Assembly: GCA_963970005.1 (NCBI GenBank)
Contig: CAXAMN010021751.1
Coordinates: 314,520 to 378,519 of the forward strand
Reading direction: 5' to 3'
From: Durusdinium trenchii
Taxonomy: Eukaryota > Sar > Dinophyceae > Suessiales > Symbiodiniaceae
Length of the DNA stretch: 64,000 nucleotides
Position numbers and translations under genes: made by a program. Below are positions 29,998 through 40,907 of this stretch, in pieces. Each line of letters opens with the position of its first letter. Position 1 is the stretch's first letter. Below the pieces are notes generated by a model. It ran no database searches, was not told the DNA's origin, and saw only the letters and a program-made list of their open reading frames with translations.

Positions 29998-30156
29998 TGT
30001 CAATAGAGATGAGGTCTCAGTATAGCTTCTATATAGGTACTTGCCATACCATTTTGGCTCAAGTGCCCAACCAGGTAAAAAGGAGCTTTAGCGCGCGAGC
30101 TTCATGTTGAACTAAGGGCTAGAACGGGGCCAGGGCACGCTTTTCATCCGTTCGCA
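29998..30156 (+). repeat. 3' LTR
   Basis: Identical to 12715-12873 over all 159 bases, including the spliced-leader-like sequence at 30044-30063. Identity means little time has passed since insertion. Confidence 0.95.
30044..30063 (+). promoter_or_regulatory. Spliced-leader-like sequence in the 3' LTR
   Basis: Same 20 bases as 12761-12780, at the same LTR offset, with the exact 15-base leader match at 30049-30063. Confidence 0.8.
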
Positions 30157-30161
30157 GAAAT
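30157..30161 (+). repeat. Target site duplication, right
   Basis: GAAAT, equal to 12710-12714. Confidence 0.9.
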
Positions 30162-30300
30162 CTACAAAGTTTAAATAGAAATCTCCATCCAAAAGCCCCC
30201 AAAAGCATCAAATCTCAATGGAAATCTTCAAATGTTTAATGGAAATCTCCATCAAAAGGCATCCAATCTCAATGGAAATCTCCAAAATTTCAATGGCAGC
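30158..30300 (+). repeat. 64-bp tandem array, right part
   Basis: Continuation of the array interrupted by the element: AAATAGAAATCTCCATCC and CAAATCTCAATGGAAATCT recur here as at 12535-12714. A short CAGCAA run closes it. Confidence 0.85.
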
Positions 30301-30359
30301 AACAGCAACAGCAGCAACAGCATTGGAAGGGGGGATTGAGAGATGTTCAATGAGCCTCA

Positions 30360-31430
30360 AATCTCTAGACATTATTCTAGGGGCCCCCCCCTAAATAATG
30401 TCAGAAAGCTGCTTGCTGGACTACCCCCTTTGCTTGAATGCAAATCAAAATGCAAAGAAAAGGAATAAAGATTTAAAGCCTCAAATCTCTAGACATTATT
30501 CTAGGGGCCCCCCCTAAATAATGTCAGAAAGCTGCTTGCTGGACTACCCCCTTTGCTTGAATGATTTTTTTGTTTTTTTAATACTTTTAAATAAGGGATT
30601 TTATAAAGAAAGTGCGCACTGACTTTTGGAAACTTTTGGAAAGCTTCACAACTAAAGAGCTTAGGACAAGTAAATAAGGAATAGAGGGTGAGTAAAGCAA
30701 ATCAAAAGGCGAAGAAAAGGAATAAAGATTTAAAGCCTCAAATCTCTAGACATTATTCTAGGGGCCCCCCCTAAATAATGTCAGAAAGCTGCTTGCTAGA
30801 CTACCCCCTTTGCTTGAATGCAAATCAAAAGGCAAAGAAAAGGAATAAAGATTTAAAGCCTCAAATCTCTAGACATTATTCTAGGGGTCCCCCCTAAATA
30901 ATGTCAGAAAGCTGCTTGCTGGACTACCCCCTTTGCTTGAATGATTTTTTTTGTTTTTTAATACTCTTAAATAAGGGATTTTATAAAGAAAGTGCGCACT
31001 GACTTTTGGAAACTTTTGGAAAGCTTCACAACTAAAGAGCTTAGGAAAAGTAAATAAGGAATAGAGGGTGAGTATAGCAAATCAAAAGGCGAAGAAAAGG
31101 AATAAAGATTTAAAGCCTCAAATCTCTAGACATTATTCTAGGGGCCCCCCCTAAATAATGTCAGAAAGCTGCTTGCTGGACTACCCCCTTTGCTTGAATG
31201 CAAATCAAAAGGCAAAGAAAAGGAATAAAGATTTAAAGCCTCAAATCTCTAGACATTATTCTAGAGGCCCCCCCTAAATAATGTCAGAAAGCTGCTTGCT
31301 GGACTACCCCCTTTGCTTGAATGATTTTTTTGTTTTTTAATACTTTTAAATAAGGGATTTTATAAAGAAAGTGCGCACTGACTTTTGGAAACTTTTGGAA
31401 AGCTTCACAACTAAAGAGCTTAGGAAAATA
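30360..31430 (+). repeat. 380-bp higher-order tandem array with palindromic cores
   Basis: AATCTCTAGACATTATTCTA recurs at 30360, 30484, 30741, 30864, 31121 and 31244. Spacings alternate between about 123 and 257 bp, giving three near-identical 380-bp units. Each core carries an inverted repeat: GACATTATTCTAGGGG facing CCCCCCTAAATAATGTC (first copy 30368-30402). The units also share a T-rich stretch and GTGCGCACTGACTTTTGG. Non-coding. Confidence 0.9.
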
Positions 31431-31670
31431 GAATCTCCAAATGTTCAATAGAAATCTCCATCCAAAAGCCTCCAAAAGCATCAAATCTCGATGAAAATCT
31501 CCAAATTGTTTAATAGAAATCTCCATCCAAAAGCCTCCAAAAGCATCAAATCTCAATGGAAATCTCAAAATTTTGAATAGAAATCTCCATCCAAAAGCCT
31601 CCAAAAGAATCAAATCTCAATGGAAATCTCCAAATGTTTAATAGAAATCTCAATCCAAAAGCCTGTAAGA
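31431..31670 (+). repeat. 64-bp array, second block
   Basis: At least four more units of the AATAGAAATCTCCATCCAAA array seen at 12535 and 30158. The 109-codon minus-strand frame here (FGWRFLFKI repeated) is a by-product of the array. Confidence 0.9.
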
Positions 31671-31848
31671 TAAGCAAATCCCAGCAAATTCAAAAGCGAA
31701 AAAGTAAACTATAACAATAAAAAAATCCACTACAACTACCCCTCAAAAAAAAATACATTATTCTAGGGGCCTTTATAAATCAGTACAGGGAAAAAAAAGA
31801 AACATAATTCTAGGGGGGTTTATAAATCTGAGGGCCACATTAGTGCAG

Positions 31849-32244
31849 ACGTGGTGCATTTCCTTCTGGATCATCAAGCTGATGTGAATTCGCAGGATTG
31901 GAATTGGTGGAAATTATCAGCGCCCATAGGAATGCTTTACGCCACCAAAGCTCTTCAGCATAGATTTGGAAAGGCTACAGGGCTCTCCACCAGAGCCTAT
32001 GTGGGACAACATGCAACGCCATTGATGTATGCCCTGATCTCTTCACAATATGAAGGAGCCAGCCCTCATTGCTGCTGGAGCTCGGCTGGATTTACAGAAT
32101 GCTCATGGCTGGGCAGTGGCTGATTTCGCGCAACAACAAGCCATCCCAGACTTTTTACGCAAAGCTTTTGAAGGTGACCCTTTTGAATGCCAAAGAGTCA
32201 CATCCCTTGCATGTAGCGAACCCTACATCGAGGAACGATTTTGA
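31849..32244 (+). pseudogene. Ankyrin-repeat protein, 3' coding part (one frame break)
   Basis: Starts after the AG at 31847-31848 and joins the 12269 end in phase, finishing an ankyrin repeat (DVVHFLLDHQADVNSQ). A further repeat follows (ATPLMYALISSQYEG then ALIAAGARLDLQNAHGW). Between them the frame changes at a perfect 4-bp tandem duplication, AGCC twice at 32057-32064; omitting one copy makes the repeat continuous. After AVADFAQQQAIPDFLRKAF the frame stops at TGA 32242-32244, which may be the true end or lie in an unrecognised intron. This second lesion supports pseudogene status unless the assembly is at fault. Confidence 0.7.
32057..32064 (+). repeat. 4-bp tandem duplication at a frame break
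   Basis: AGCC occurs twice at the point where the ankyrin frame shifts by one base. Confidence 0.8.
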
Positions 32245-34789
32245 ATCTGGCCCAGTCACCAACTGCAGTGCGGCACGTGCCTTTTTGAGCTTTTTTAGTG
32301 CTCCATTTGTTCAACTCGTGGATGGCTTAAATCCTGGTCCCAAACTCGGGACGGAGGTTTTCCACTTGGTTGCCCTCTCGCCGGCTGCAGAAATGATCGG
32401 AGATTGGCTTAGATACGCCGCAGAAAAGGGCACCGCAGGCCGAGGGACAGCCGGGCCCTTTTCCGTTTTCACTCAGTGCTTTTTCAAAACGTCGAGGTAG
32501 CGAAAAACGCGAGAATGATTGGGTCATCATAATGTCATTGCATTGGGCTCTTTCTCTTTTTCTCCAAACGGTGACGTCTCTCTCGCTCGGGACGTCAAAC
32601 GCCTGCTCACCGCATGCCGAGGCGTGGGCGGAGCAGAACAGCAGCTGCGTTCGTGCCAAAAGGCCGTTCGATGGTGCAGATGCGACGAAAAGCAACCGCG
32701 GGGGAGGTCAGAGTGGACAGCCCACATGTTCTGCCCAGGCTCCGCAACCACGGCGGTTTGATTGGAATGTTTGAGGTTGGCGATGGAGAAGGTGTGCCTT
32801 TGTTCGATCTGTTTTGGGGGGTCCTGCCCCTCTTTGGGTCAATTGCTTGAGGCTCCATACACAAGAGACCTATATATGCGGCCTAAGTTAGCAGTGCTGG
32901 GATGGATGTGGAAGCCATTGGAAGCCTTGTCATTTTCGCACATGACGTGGCACCCAACAACCGCAGCCATTGTAGATGATGCTGCCATAGTATGAGTTCT
33001 TATGAGTGTTTGTGTGGGCCAAGGCATGGCAAGAGCCTTTTTGGCACACATGACGGCTGTGCTGTTCTTTAGGCAGTGAAGCAGGTGCTAATAACGCTCC
33101 TGATATAATGTTATTCGTCTCGCTTCGTCAGGGAAAGTCAGGGTCCAAACAGAGCTGTAGTGGATTGAGAGTGAATGGCACAGATGTCCAATGGCGGTGG
33201 TTTATATGAACCCCCATTTGTCAACGACCTTTTTTATCCAGTCTGCGCCATCATGCGCCATCTATATATACTCCTGAAACATCCTGAAACCACTGTAAGT
33301 GGCAGGACTGCAGGACTTCCTATCCGTCCACCTCGTTCCTCCGACTCCGGCCATGGCCGCCGACTGCTGCCGTGGCGTTCTCCGCATTCCCGAAATCCAG
33401 CGAAGACGACGAGGTGTAGAAGAAGGTAGGCACATCGCCCCATCAGAGTCTACAAGGTATAGTCTTCTGACCCCCATTTCATGTTCACACCATGGACTCT
33501 CTGATTACATAGCACATACTAAGACTACCGTAGATGGACGAAAGATTCAAACACCCCAATACCCAATGTTAGCAAGCCTGCCAGACACTTGAAAGAAGTT
33601 GCTTTCAACAGTGAACTTGGGGCGTAAGGGGTTCGTGACAGCTCCCTGACTCGTTTAGAGTATTTTGTCAATCTACTTGTGGGACCAAATGACAGGCCGA
33701 CCGATCCAACAGACATGTCCGTTCGCCCCCCAAACGTGAGCAAACAGTCACAGCATTCATACCGAACAGTGTGGTATTTGGAGTCCATAGTCGTCCTGGC
33801 CGGGCAAGACAGTCCACTTCTATGATTGTTGATACGTTTGGATTTATCATTTCTCCAGCCACTGTTCCATGTTTGTGTCAGGTGCACGGGCAAAAGCTCT
33901 TGATGTGACATGACAGTTTCACCACCGGTGTCAAGTGAACATTTCCCTCCCCGCAGGATCGGGCACGGCACTTGAAAGGGCCACACCGAAGACCATACAC
34001 AATCAGATTGCGCAGCGATTTGTTTCTTCAAACAGTGTGGTAGTCAGTGTGGTCACACGAGGGGTTCTTACGGTAATAGGGGTCTTTTGCCAAGAGATGT
34101 GTTGTTGCAGTTTGTGGGTTCTTTTTTGGGGGGTGGGACGTTCCTTCGACCTGGAACGGCTTCAGTTTGCAGTCATTTTGATGCTTTATACATCTTTATA
34201 CCATACTCCCTATATCGAACTAAATCGTGTACATATAAGGATGTATCTGTATATACTATGAATGTTTGTGAATAATCCTATAGGCCAGTTTGTTGAAGAT
34301 CATGAAAGGGTGGTTGACAGACAGACCCCCCTACACCATACTCGTCCCCCAAAGGCATCAAGAAGACCTTAGTAGAATGCTTCTCTTCGTCTCGTCACAT
34401 TGGAGGCCACGCAGTTGCTGCTGAGCCACTCAAAGAAACCTGACGATGTATCGGCATCTGCCACTTTCATGGAAGATCCTCATGGCACGTCTCAGCTTGG
34501 CCGAAAGCGCCCGGGCACTGGCACTAACCATGGAGCCCTTGGCACCCATAGCGGAAAACGATTGGGAGTCCCTTTGGACCCATCGATGTTGCATCCCCCC
34601 GCCCTTTCCGTGTCCTTCGGTTCGTTTCGCTTCTGACCGGGAGGTGTTTTTGTGGAAAACCCTCCCGCGCAGTGGGACAACAGAAGCATGTCACGTTGGA
34701 TTGCAGAGTCGAAGGATGTTCGAAGGCAAGAGGCCTGGTGCCGCATGCCACCTATGACTGGTTGGGTGCATTTCGAGCAAATCGCGTAG

Positions 34790-35050
34790 CAGTTTTGTCC
34801 CTGGTCTTCGGGATGCGGGGATTCCACGCTGGAATGAATATAGCTTTGTTGAGAGGCGTATTTGCCATTGGGTGGGTTCGGGGAAGATGTTGAAAGACTT
34901 TGGCCACCTCCTGCACAAAAAGACAATTTCTAGCAGCTGACCGTTCAGCTGACCTACACATAGAGCATCCATTGTTCACGGTAGCTTCAATCCTTGTCGA
35001 TGGTCTTTGGGGTTTCATGTTTCTTGCCGCTTCAGAACTTCAGAATGTCC
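34790..35050 (+). repeat. Dispersed repeat R3, copy 1
   Basis: Diverged match to 48960-49200 in the same orientation: shared GGGATTCCA, CACATAGAGCA and ATGGTCTTTGGGGTTTCATG / ATGGCTTTCTTGGTCTCATG blocks in the same order. Confidence 0.6.
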
Positions 35051-36180
35051 AGCATGAAAGGCTTGACAAAAATCAGTCCTCCACTCAGGTTCCTTGGCCA
35101 AGAGCCGGAGCAAGCGCACACTGGAGCAGAGATCACTCAAGAAATAGGACACCCCCAAACTGGCAGGGTGTAGGACTCCCAGATGCCCTCCTGGTGCAGC
35201 CAAATCTACACCCAGCCCCTGGTGGAAGCCTGGGATCACGAGTCGGCTCCCATGTTTTAAGCCGTTGCCGACCCTGATCAGCGAGGAAGATGCGCCAGGG
35301 TGAGCCCGGCTGAGCCCTGGTGCCGTTTGAACACACATGAACCACAATATGAACCTCTTTCGTGCCTCCATGTGGAGTTCCCAAACATTTCCGGTGGGCG
35401 ATGATTCCATGTCGGCATTTCAGTCCCCATTCACACTGGAGCACCAGATGAGATGGGATGGTGGTCGCAATGGGGGCTCACTCACCAGGCTGCTGAAGGG
35501 TGTTTCGGAATGGTCGGCCAAATGTGGTTGACCTTTGCAGTTCTCCGGAAACTCTCAAGAATCCAATTATCGGATTTCCTCTCATTGAAGCCAAAGAGTG
35601 GACGTGAATAGGCGATGAAACTGATGTTGGTCTTGGTTGAGTCCTAAGTCTCAAGCACTTGGTCTAAGTCTCAAGCACTTGGTCTCGCATGAACTTGGGA
35701 GTGGTGGCTGTTCGTCTACAGCTGTGCCCAGACCGCCGACCAATCGATCTTTGGCGAATGAAAAAGCGTGCTGTTCGACTGATCGAGTGTGGTCAGTGCA
35801 GACGATGGGACATGACTCCCCAAATCTTGATGCAAGCTGGAATGATCAGGAAACCAAACGTCCCCAGCACCACCCAGTTCAGGTGGTTCATGAACCCCTG
35901 ATGTACGCTGAGAGGAGACAAACTGTTTGGCGGTAGGTCGCAAGAGTTGAGAGTAGTCAGTCGGCTGAGAGGGGGAATGGTCACTGACTTGTCGGCATTC
36001 GGGGTGAACAGTAACAGCGCGGCCGTCGACGGCCGTGGAAGGATCTATCTACTGCCAGAACAGAGGAGACCACGGGCGGGAAAAGAACGTTTAACTGACA
36101 CATTGAGCAAAACCATTCAGAACCCAGACAATGACAGGCAACTGACCATGTTGAGGTTGTTGCTGCCGTAAAGCAGCAAG

Positions 36181-36510
36181 GTTGTCACAAAGGCTAAGTT
36201 TGTCTCCTTTGTCGCTTCAAAAGCTTTCGTTGCTTCTGCCTGCCACACGTGAGAAGGTGATTGGAGACAGGGGTAGGTTTCGAGGGTCCAAATTACCTTT
36301 TGAGGAGGTACTTGGGGCCCAAGGGCCCTAGGGATGCGGTCTCGCCCGCATCAGTTTTGCCATGGCTGTGGGCGTACATAAGCCCCATTGTGCCGATTGA
36401 ATTTGGGATCACTGCTTTCCCCTTCTGTGACTTGGAACACTTCCGTTTGGTTCGTTTGGCACTACCACTGGCACACCCTGCCAGGCAGAATTGCACTGCG
36501 TTAATCTAGG
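36181..36510 (+). repeat. Dispersed repeat R2, copy 1
   Basis: Shares TCACAAAGGCTAAGTTT and, further on, a block with GAATTTGGGATCAC and TGTGACTTGGAACACTTCCG with copies at 37640-37930, 50235-50525 and 51250-51545. The block GAAGGTGATTGGAG...GAGGAGGTACTTGG also recurs near 53450-53520. Confidence 0.75.
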
Positions 36511-37639
36511 CCCAATCTAGGCACTCCAGAAGGAGGATGAGGTGGATTGGTGCACAAACAAGCTGGACCAGGGGAAGTTGATTCAGGAGGCATGGGCGCA
36601 GCCCCCCTTTCGATCACAATCCGCTTGCCAACAGCCCCAAAATCCAAGACCAACGCGACTCTTACCAGCATTCAGTGTTGCTTAGGATCTGGGGTCTCTG
36701 AGGTCAATTTTCATGAAGAGAGCACATGCCCTGCCGAACGAACTCTGGTGGTCTTTTCGACGACCCAAGTCGGCCTGGTTGAAGACAACGGCATCAAGGA
36801 ACACGGCCAATACCTTATGTATCGACTTACTTGAGCAGCGAACAAATCCTCTCACAAGCAGATGAACCAAACTGGTCAACTCTAGCTTGCTTGCAGTTTC
36901 CAACACTGCTGGCTGGGAAGCTTGCGGAAGGCTTTCGTGGAAACTGTATGGTACAAACCTCACTTCGCATGATAAGCTCAGGGAAGTGAATGTTTCATTC
37001 TTCCCACTTCGTACGATAGATATATACTATACTGCATGATTCAGAATGATATTTGCCTACCTACACTTCCAATGGGTGCCCAATGGAGGCCTGTAAGTAA
37101 GGTAGGGTAGTCTATTGGACACCCATTGGATGACCCTGGTAATCATTGTGTCTTACATTCTTGCAAGAGTTGCTATTGCAGTTTGCCTGGCATATGACCA
37201 CCTTTTGGACTACGCCGGGCTGGGGCGCCACACGATCCAAACGCACGCACCAGGCTGCTGACGCCGGTCGTAATTAGACAAGATTGTAGGCAGGTTTTGA
37301 CCATGGGACCCGACCTTACTCCCGACCTTTTCTTGAAAAGTCGGTGAACTTGTAGCATCATCTTCAAGAAGTCTCGGGTGCTTTCTTCATCAATGGCTGT
37401 TTTTTTAAACAGCGGATCCAACAGCTCATCCAGGAGAAATGCTTGGGTCGATGAAAGGGGGCTGATTAAGAAGGCCTTTCGGGTTCCAAAGGATTAACAA
37501 TGATTAACACATGCCTCAACTTGACTGGCTTTTGGGGAGGTTTCAATTTCAATCCTTTGCTTCTCATAGTTTTGCCAAATCCTTCAATGTTGAAACAGGA
37601 CTGTAACAGTGCCAAGGTTGACATGCTTTTGTAAAACGT

Positions 37640-37930
37640 TGGTGTTTTCACAAAGGCATACGATGGCTAAACTTACGACATTTGTCACATCAAGAGCCTT
37701 TGGCGCGAAGCCGGCCCAATCTCCAGCGTACCACTGACAAGATCCGCGGTGACACTTTGTGGTCTTGCCCACATTGTATTTGCCATGGCTGTGGGCTTGT
37801 GTGCACCATTGTGTCGATTGAATTTGGGATCACCGCTTTGCCATTCTGTGACTTGGAACACTTCCGTTTGGTTGGTTCGGCACTACCACTGGCACACCAT
37901 GCACGGCAGAATTGCACAAGTCTAGGCATT
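37640..37930 (+). repeat. Dispersed repeat R2, copy 2
   Basis: Same family as 36181-36510: CAGCGTACCACTGACAAGAT, GAATTTGGGATCACCGCTTT, TGTGACTTGGAACACTTCCG and CACTACCACTGGCACACC in the same order. Confidence 0.75.
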
Positions 37931-39714
37931 CCAGAACGAGGAGGGTCGGTGGGTCGGTGGATGGATGGATGCCTGTGCAGAAAAGAGCCGGACCGCCGGA
38001 CCAGGCGATTCAACATCCATGACCGAAGCCAGCCCTCGTGGCTTGTGCCATTACCTCGACCCTCGCCATGCATTGCACACGGTTTGGATTGCGTCAAGCT
38101 GCTAAGCAACCCGCGCTTACGAAGGGATTGGAGGATCAACGTATCAGAGAATCCAGATCAAATTCAGATAATATGTTTTTGTTTTTGACCAGAAACTTGA
38201 TTCAATTTTGACCACCAACTTGATACCATGTTGATCCATGTTGATCCATTTTGACCACCACTCTCCTGGCTTCCACTTGGAGCTTTGTGGTCCACCCCCA
38301 TGGCTCATCATGGCGTTCATCCTGCCGCGTAAACATGCACGTTTTGCATCGTTTGGAATTAGCGCAAGGTTGTTTAACGCGAGCATCTCCGAGTTGCATT
38401 CAAAAACATGTAAAACATATTTTCTTAAACGAGCAGACTCTGGTTTGAGCAGAGACTCATGTAACTCACAGGCTCATAGACCGAGGTCCCAAACCCGGGC
38501 TGTGAGGGTCAAAGCCCTCGCAATGAGGGTTCCGTTAGGGTTGTGGAAGTGTTTCTCCAAGAGTCTAAGACCTTGTTGGCACAAAAGGTTGGCTTTCTTG
38601 GGGTTTTGGTTGATAGGTTGAGAAGGGAGGAGGCTGCTCAGACTTGAAGCTGTGTACCCAGTACGCATTTCTTCATAAAGCTAATCTCAACCTTTCTCGT
38701 CCTTTCTAAGTGTTTGTATCCGCGGCTTTGGGCTGTTTGCAATTTCCATAACAATAGGTTTCCAATGGCTGGCCGTGGCTGAGTGAGCTTCCACTGCGGA
38801 TTTTAAGCGGTCTGATTGCAACGTGCCAAGTACAGTGTTGTCAGACTAGATTGCACAAACCCGAAGATGTCCTCTAGATAGGGATCCATTTAACCCCCCT
38901 AACTTGGGGATTGTGCCCACTGAAACCACTATAAGCCTCCTTCTTGGGCAGAGGTCAAGCCGCAGAGGTGCTTTGTTCGGGTTAAACCGCGATCACCGGA
39001 CGGTTCGAGAAAGTGCGCTCTGCGACGACCAACGAACGTCTCGACCAAAGGGTCGCAAGGCGTTCCAAAGTGACAGGAACCACTCGTAGTGAATAAGAAG
39101 CTACAAGTCCATGTCCTAGATATCTGCCTCCAGCTGTCTTTTTCGGCTTCTGGCTTGTTTGGCGAAAGCAGCTGCCACCTGCACTTCACACCCTGAGAAC
39201 GATGAAGATGGCGTGACCAGCTCTCAGCTGCAGCGTGACTTCCAGGAGCCTCTCTCTATCGCGCGTCGACTGGACGCCAGTGGCGGATGCAAGGCTGGTG
39301 GTCAGCAGACAGAAGTGATCGGTCGGGTTGGCAGGCCTGGCAGGGTTGGGTGGATGCAACACTAACAAGAAGGTTGAAGGACCTGACTGCTTCGACCATC
39401 CCAGGCGGGTACCAGGTCGACCAGGTCCTTCACTGGATACCTCTAGCCTCTACTGGGAGTTAAGCTGTCCACTCCTGACTGTCGTCTCAAGCGACCGACA
39501 AGTCCACAGGTGCACAGATTGGATGGTCGCTCTATCAAAAGGAAGATGTACCCCACTGTCTCAGAGAAACGGTTGAAATTGAACAAAAAACACACGGCAG
39601 CTGCTGCTACCAAGGGGTTTCGGGACAAAAAGCTGTCCTTTTGCCCTGCTGGGCTAGCCTAGCAGAACCTCGCACCGAGCTGCGACGGCGCTGAGCCTGA
39701 GCTCCGGTGTCCGG

Positions 39715-40270
39715 TTTCGTCATGCATCGGGAGCTCCGGTGGGTTCTTGACCGAAAGCTGTTGGAGAAACCTGCGGTTCTGTGGAGACCTGCGCTTCTGT
39801 GTGTGTGCCGTTGCGTGGACCTAGTTTTTATGTTGTTTTCGGAAGGCGGGTGCCCAAAGCATGCCGAAAGGCACGCAATTTGGGGAGACGTGTGTGGCTC
39901 GTCCCACCGAAACAGTCCAGGGGAGGTGAGCCGGAATACTCTTTGACACGTGCCAACTGAGCTCAAACAGTGCAGAAGATTCAACCCGTGCAACGCTACC
40001 AGGCCAGCCAGAACATTTGTTTCTCCAGAGGCCTTGTGCAACTCCTGTGCTGCCACTCCTGTCGCAACTCGTTCGTAACAAGCTTGGCCCACGAACATCC
40101 TGGGCCACAGTTATGAGCATCATAACCGTTATAAACTGTCCAGTTTCGAGCTTAGTAAGACAGAAGGCTTGGAGTGGCAGAGGAAGCTTGTTTAAATCGA
40201 GCCGTTTGAAAATCCTACAGGCCCAGGATAGCCCCACTGACCTTGTTCTGGTGTATAACACCGTGAAAAC
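39715..40270 (+). repeat. Dispersed repeat R1, copy
   Basis: Contains CCAGAGGCCTTGTGCAACTC and CAGGCCCAGGATAGCCC, both shared with 42481-42660, and TGCGCTTCTGTGTGTG shared with the 55.8-kb copy. The minus-strand reading TRTRSVGLSWAC..KRLDLNK is preserved in two copies, so the family may derive from a coding element. Confidence 0.65.
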
Positions 40271-40689
40271 GACTTTGCGTGAACTGAGTCATTGTCATCA
40301 ACAGGTCTCTTGGAGATCGGACGCCTTGGGATGCATGTCATGTGCGATGATAGGTGCAAGGATGAGAGGTGTTTAGGTGTGGTGCCGGAGCTTGTGTTAG
40401 CTTTGTCAAGCTCTTCTAGTATATACTAGTATGTAGCTTCAGAGCGTTGGCCTCTCCAGATTTTGAAGATCTTGGGCACTCATTGAGCCAGTTAAGACCT
40501 GGCGTCGGTGCTGACGACCACACTCAAGTGTTGCCAGCTGTCATCACCCGCAGAGAGCAGCCAGAAGTGGATCATAGCTTCCTGCTTTTTGTCTTCGACC
40601 ACACTTGCACATCAATTGCTGGACCCTACTGGGCTTATTTGGGCCCCAATTTGTACCCACACAAAGAGCTACACCCACTGCGGCCAAGT

Positions 40690-40907
40690 GGCGCAAGCGG
40701 CGGGTTGGGGGGCTGCTCCTTGGGCGGCTTGGCCTCGGAGGGACTGAGTCGGACCTGCAGATCTCTGGGAGAACTGCTGAAGAGGTTGATGAGGTCATGG
40801 GGTTCATGGGCAACGGCTGCCACGGTGCATTTGGTGGAGTCCCACTAGAAATTCTGAGGTGCCACAGCTGCCACGACCCTCCCAGCCCCGTGACCGGTGA
40901 CCTATAG
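40690..40907 (+). CDS. Possible exon, unknown protein
   Basis: The plus frame from about 40690 reads a Gly/Leu-rich stretch, then ESDLQISGRTAEEVDEVMGF and HGAFGGVPLEI before TAG. It looks protein-like in composition, but I see no family, no clear splice sites and no supporting neighbour. It could equally be chance. Confidence 0.2.

Larger units (their letters stand above)
12715..30156 (+). mobile_element. Giant Ty1/copia-type LTR retrotransposon, 17,442 bp
   Basis: Bounded by two identical 159-bp LTRs (TG...CA) with a 5-bp target duplication, a candidate primer site and a G-rich tract next to the 3' LTR. Order of domains: coiled-coil Gag, CCCH fingers, aspartic protease, integrase, reverse transcriptase, RNase H. 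Integrase before RT defines the copia class. The RNase H domain ends near 20.7 kb, yet open coding sequence continues to 29666. Copia elements are usually about 5-9 kb, so roughly half of this one is extra. Identical LTRs imply very recent insertion, but the coding region is split over several frames, two of the breaks at short tandem duplications. It lies in sense orientation within the intron of the ankyrin gene. Confidence 0.95.
12270..31848 (+). other. 19.6-kb intron of the ankyrin gene with inverted-repeat ends
   Basis: GT-AG intron (GTAATG...GTGCAG). Its ends are imperfect inverted repeats of about 30 bp (12271-12299 against 31813-31842), each built on TAATGT and GATTTATAA followed by a C-run; the exact cores are GATTTATAACCCCCC and GGGGGGTTTATAAATC. 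The intron contains tandem arrays and, nested within one of them, the copia-type element at 12715-30156. Without that element it would be about 2.1 kb. The ends suggest the intron arose from a DNA-transposon-like element. Confidence 0.75.
32245..39714. other. Non-coding, repeat-rich
   Basis: No frame here resembles a known protein. Short frames on both strands overlap and lack exon signals. The stretch holds diverged dispersed repeats (34.8-35.05 kb, 36.2-36.5 kb, 37.6-37.9 kb) and a small tandem repeat of about 20 bp near 35640-35685 (CTCAAGCACTTGGTCT twice). Confidence 0.5.

Noticed and set aside
31284..31613. Minus-strand ORF with repeated FGWRFLF motif
   Set aside because: It is a translation of the 64-bp tandem array; the period of the peptide follows the DNA repeat.
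30300..31800. CRISPR-like array
   Set aside because: Repeats are long, tandem and contain no unique spacers; eukaryotic satellite-type array.
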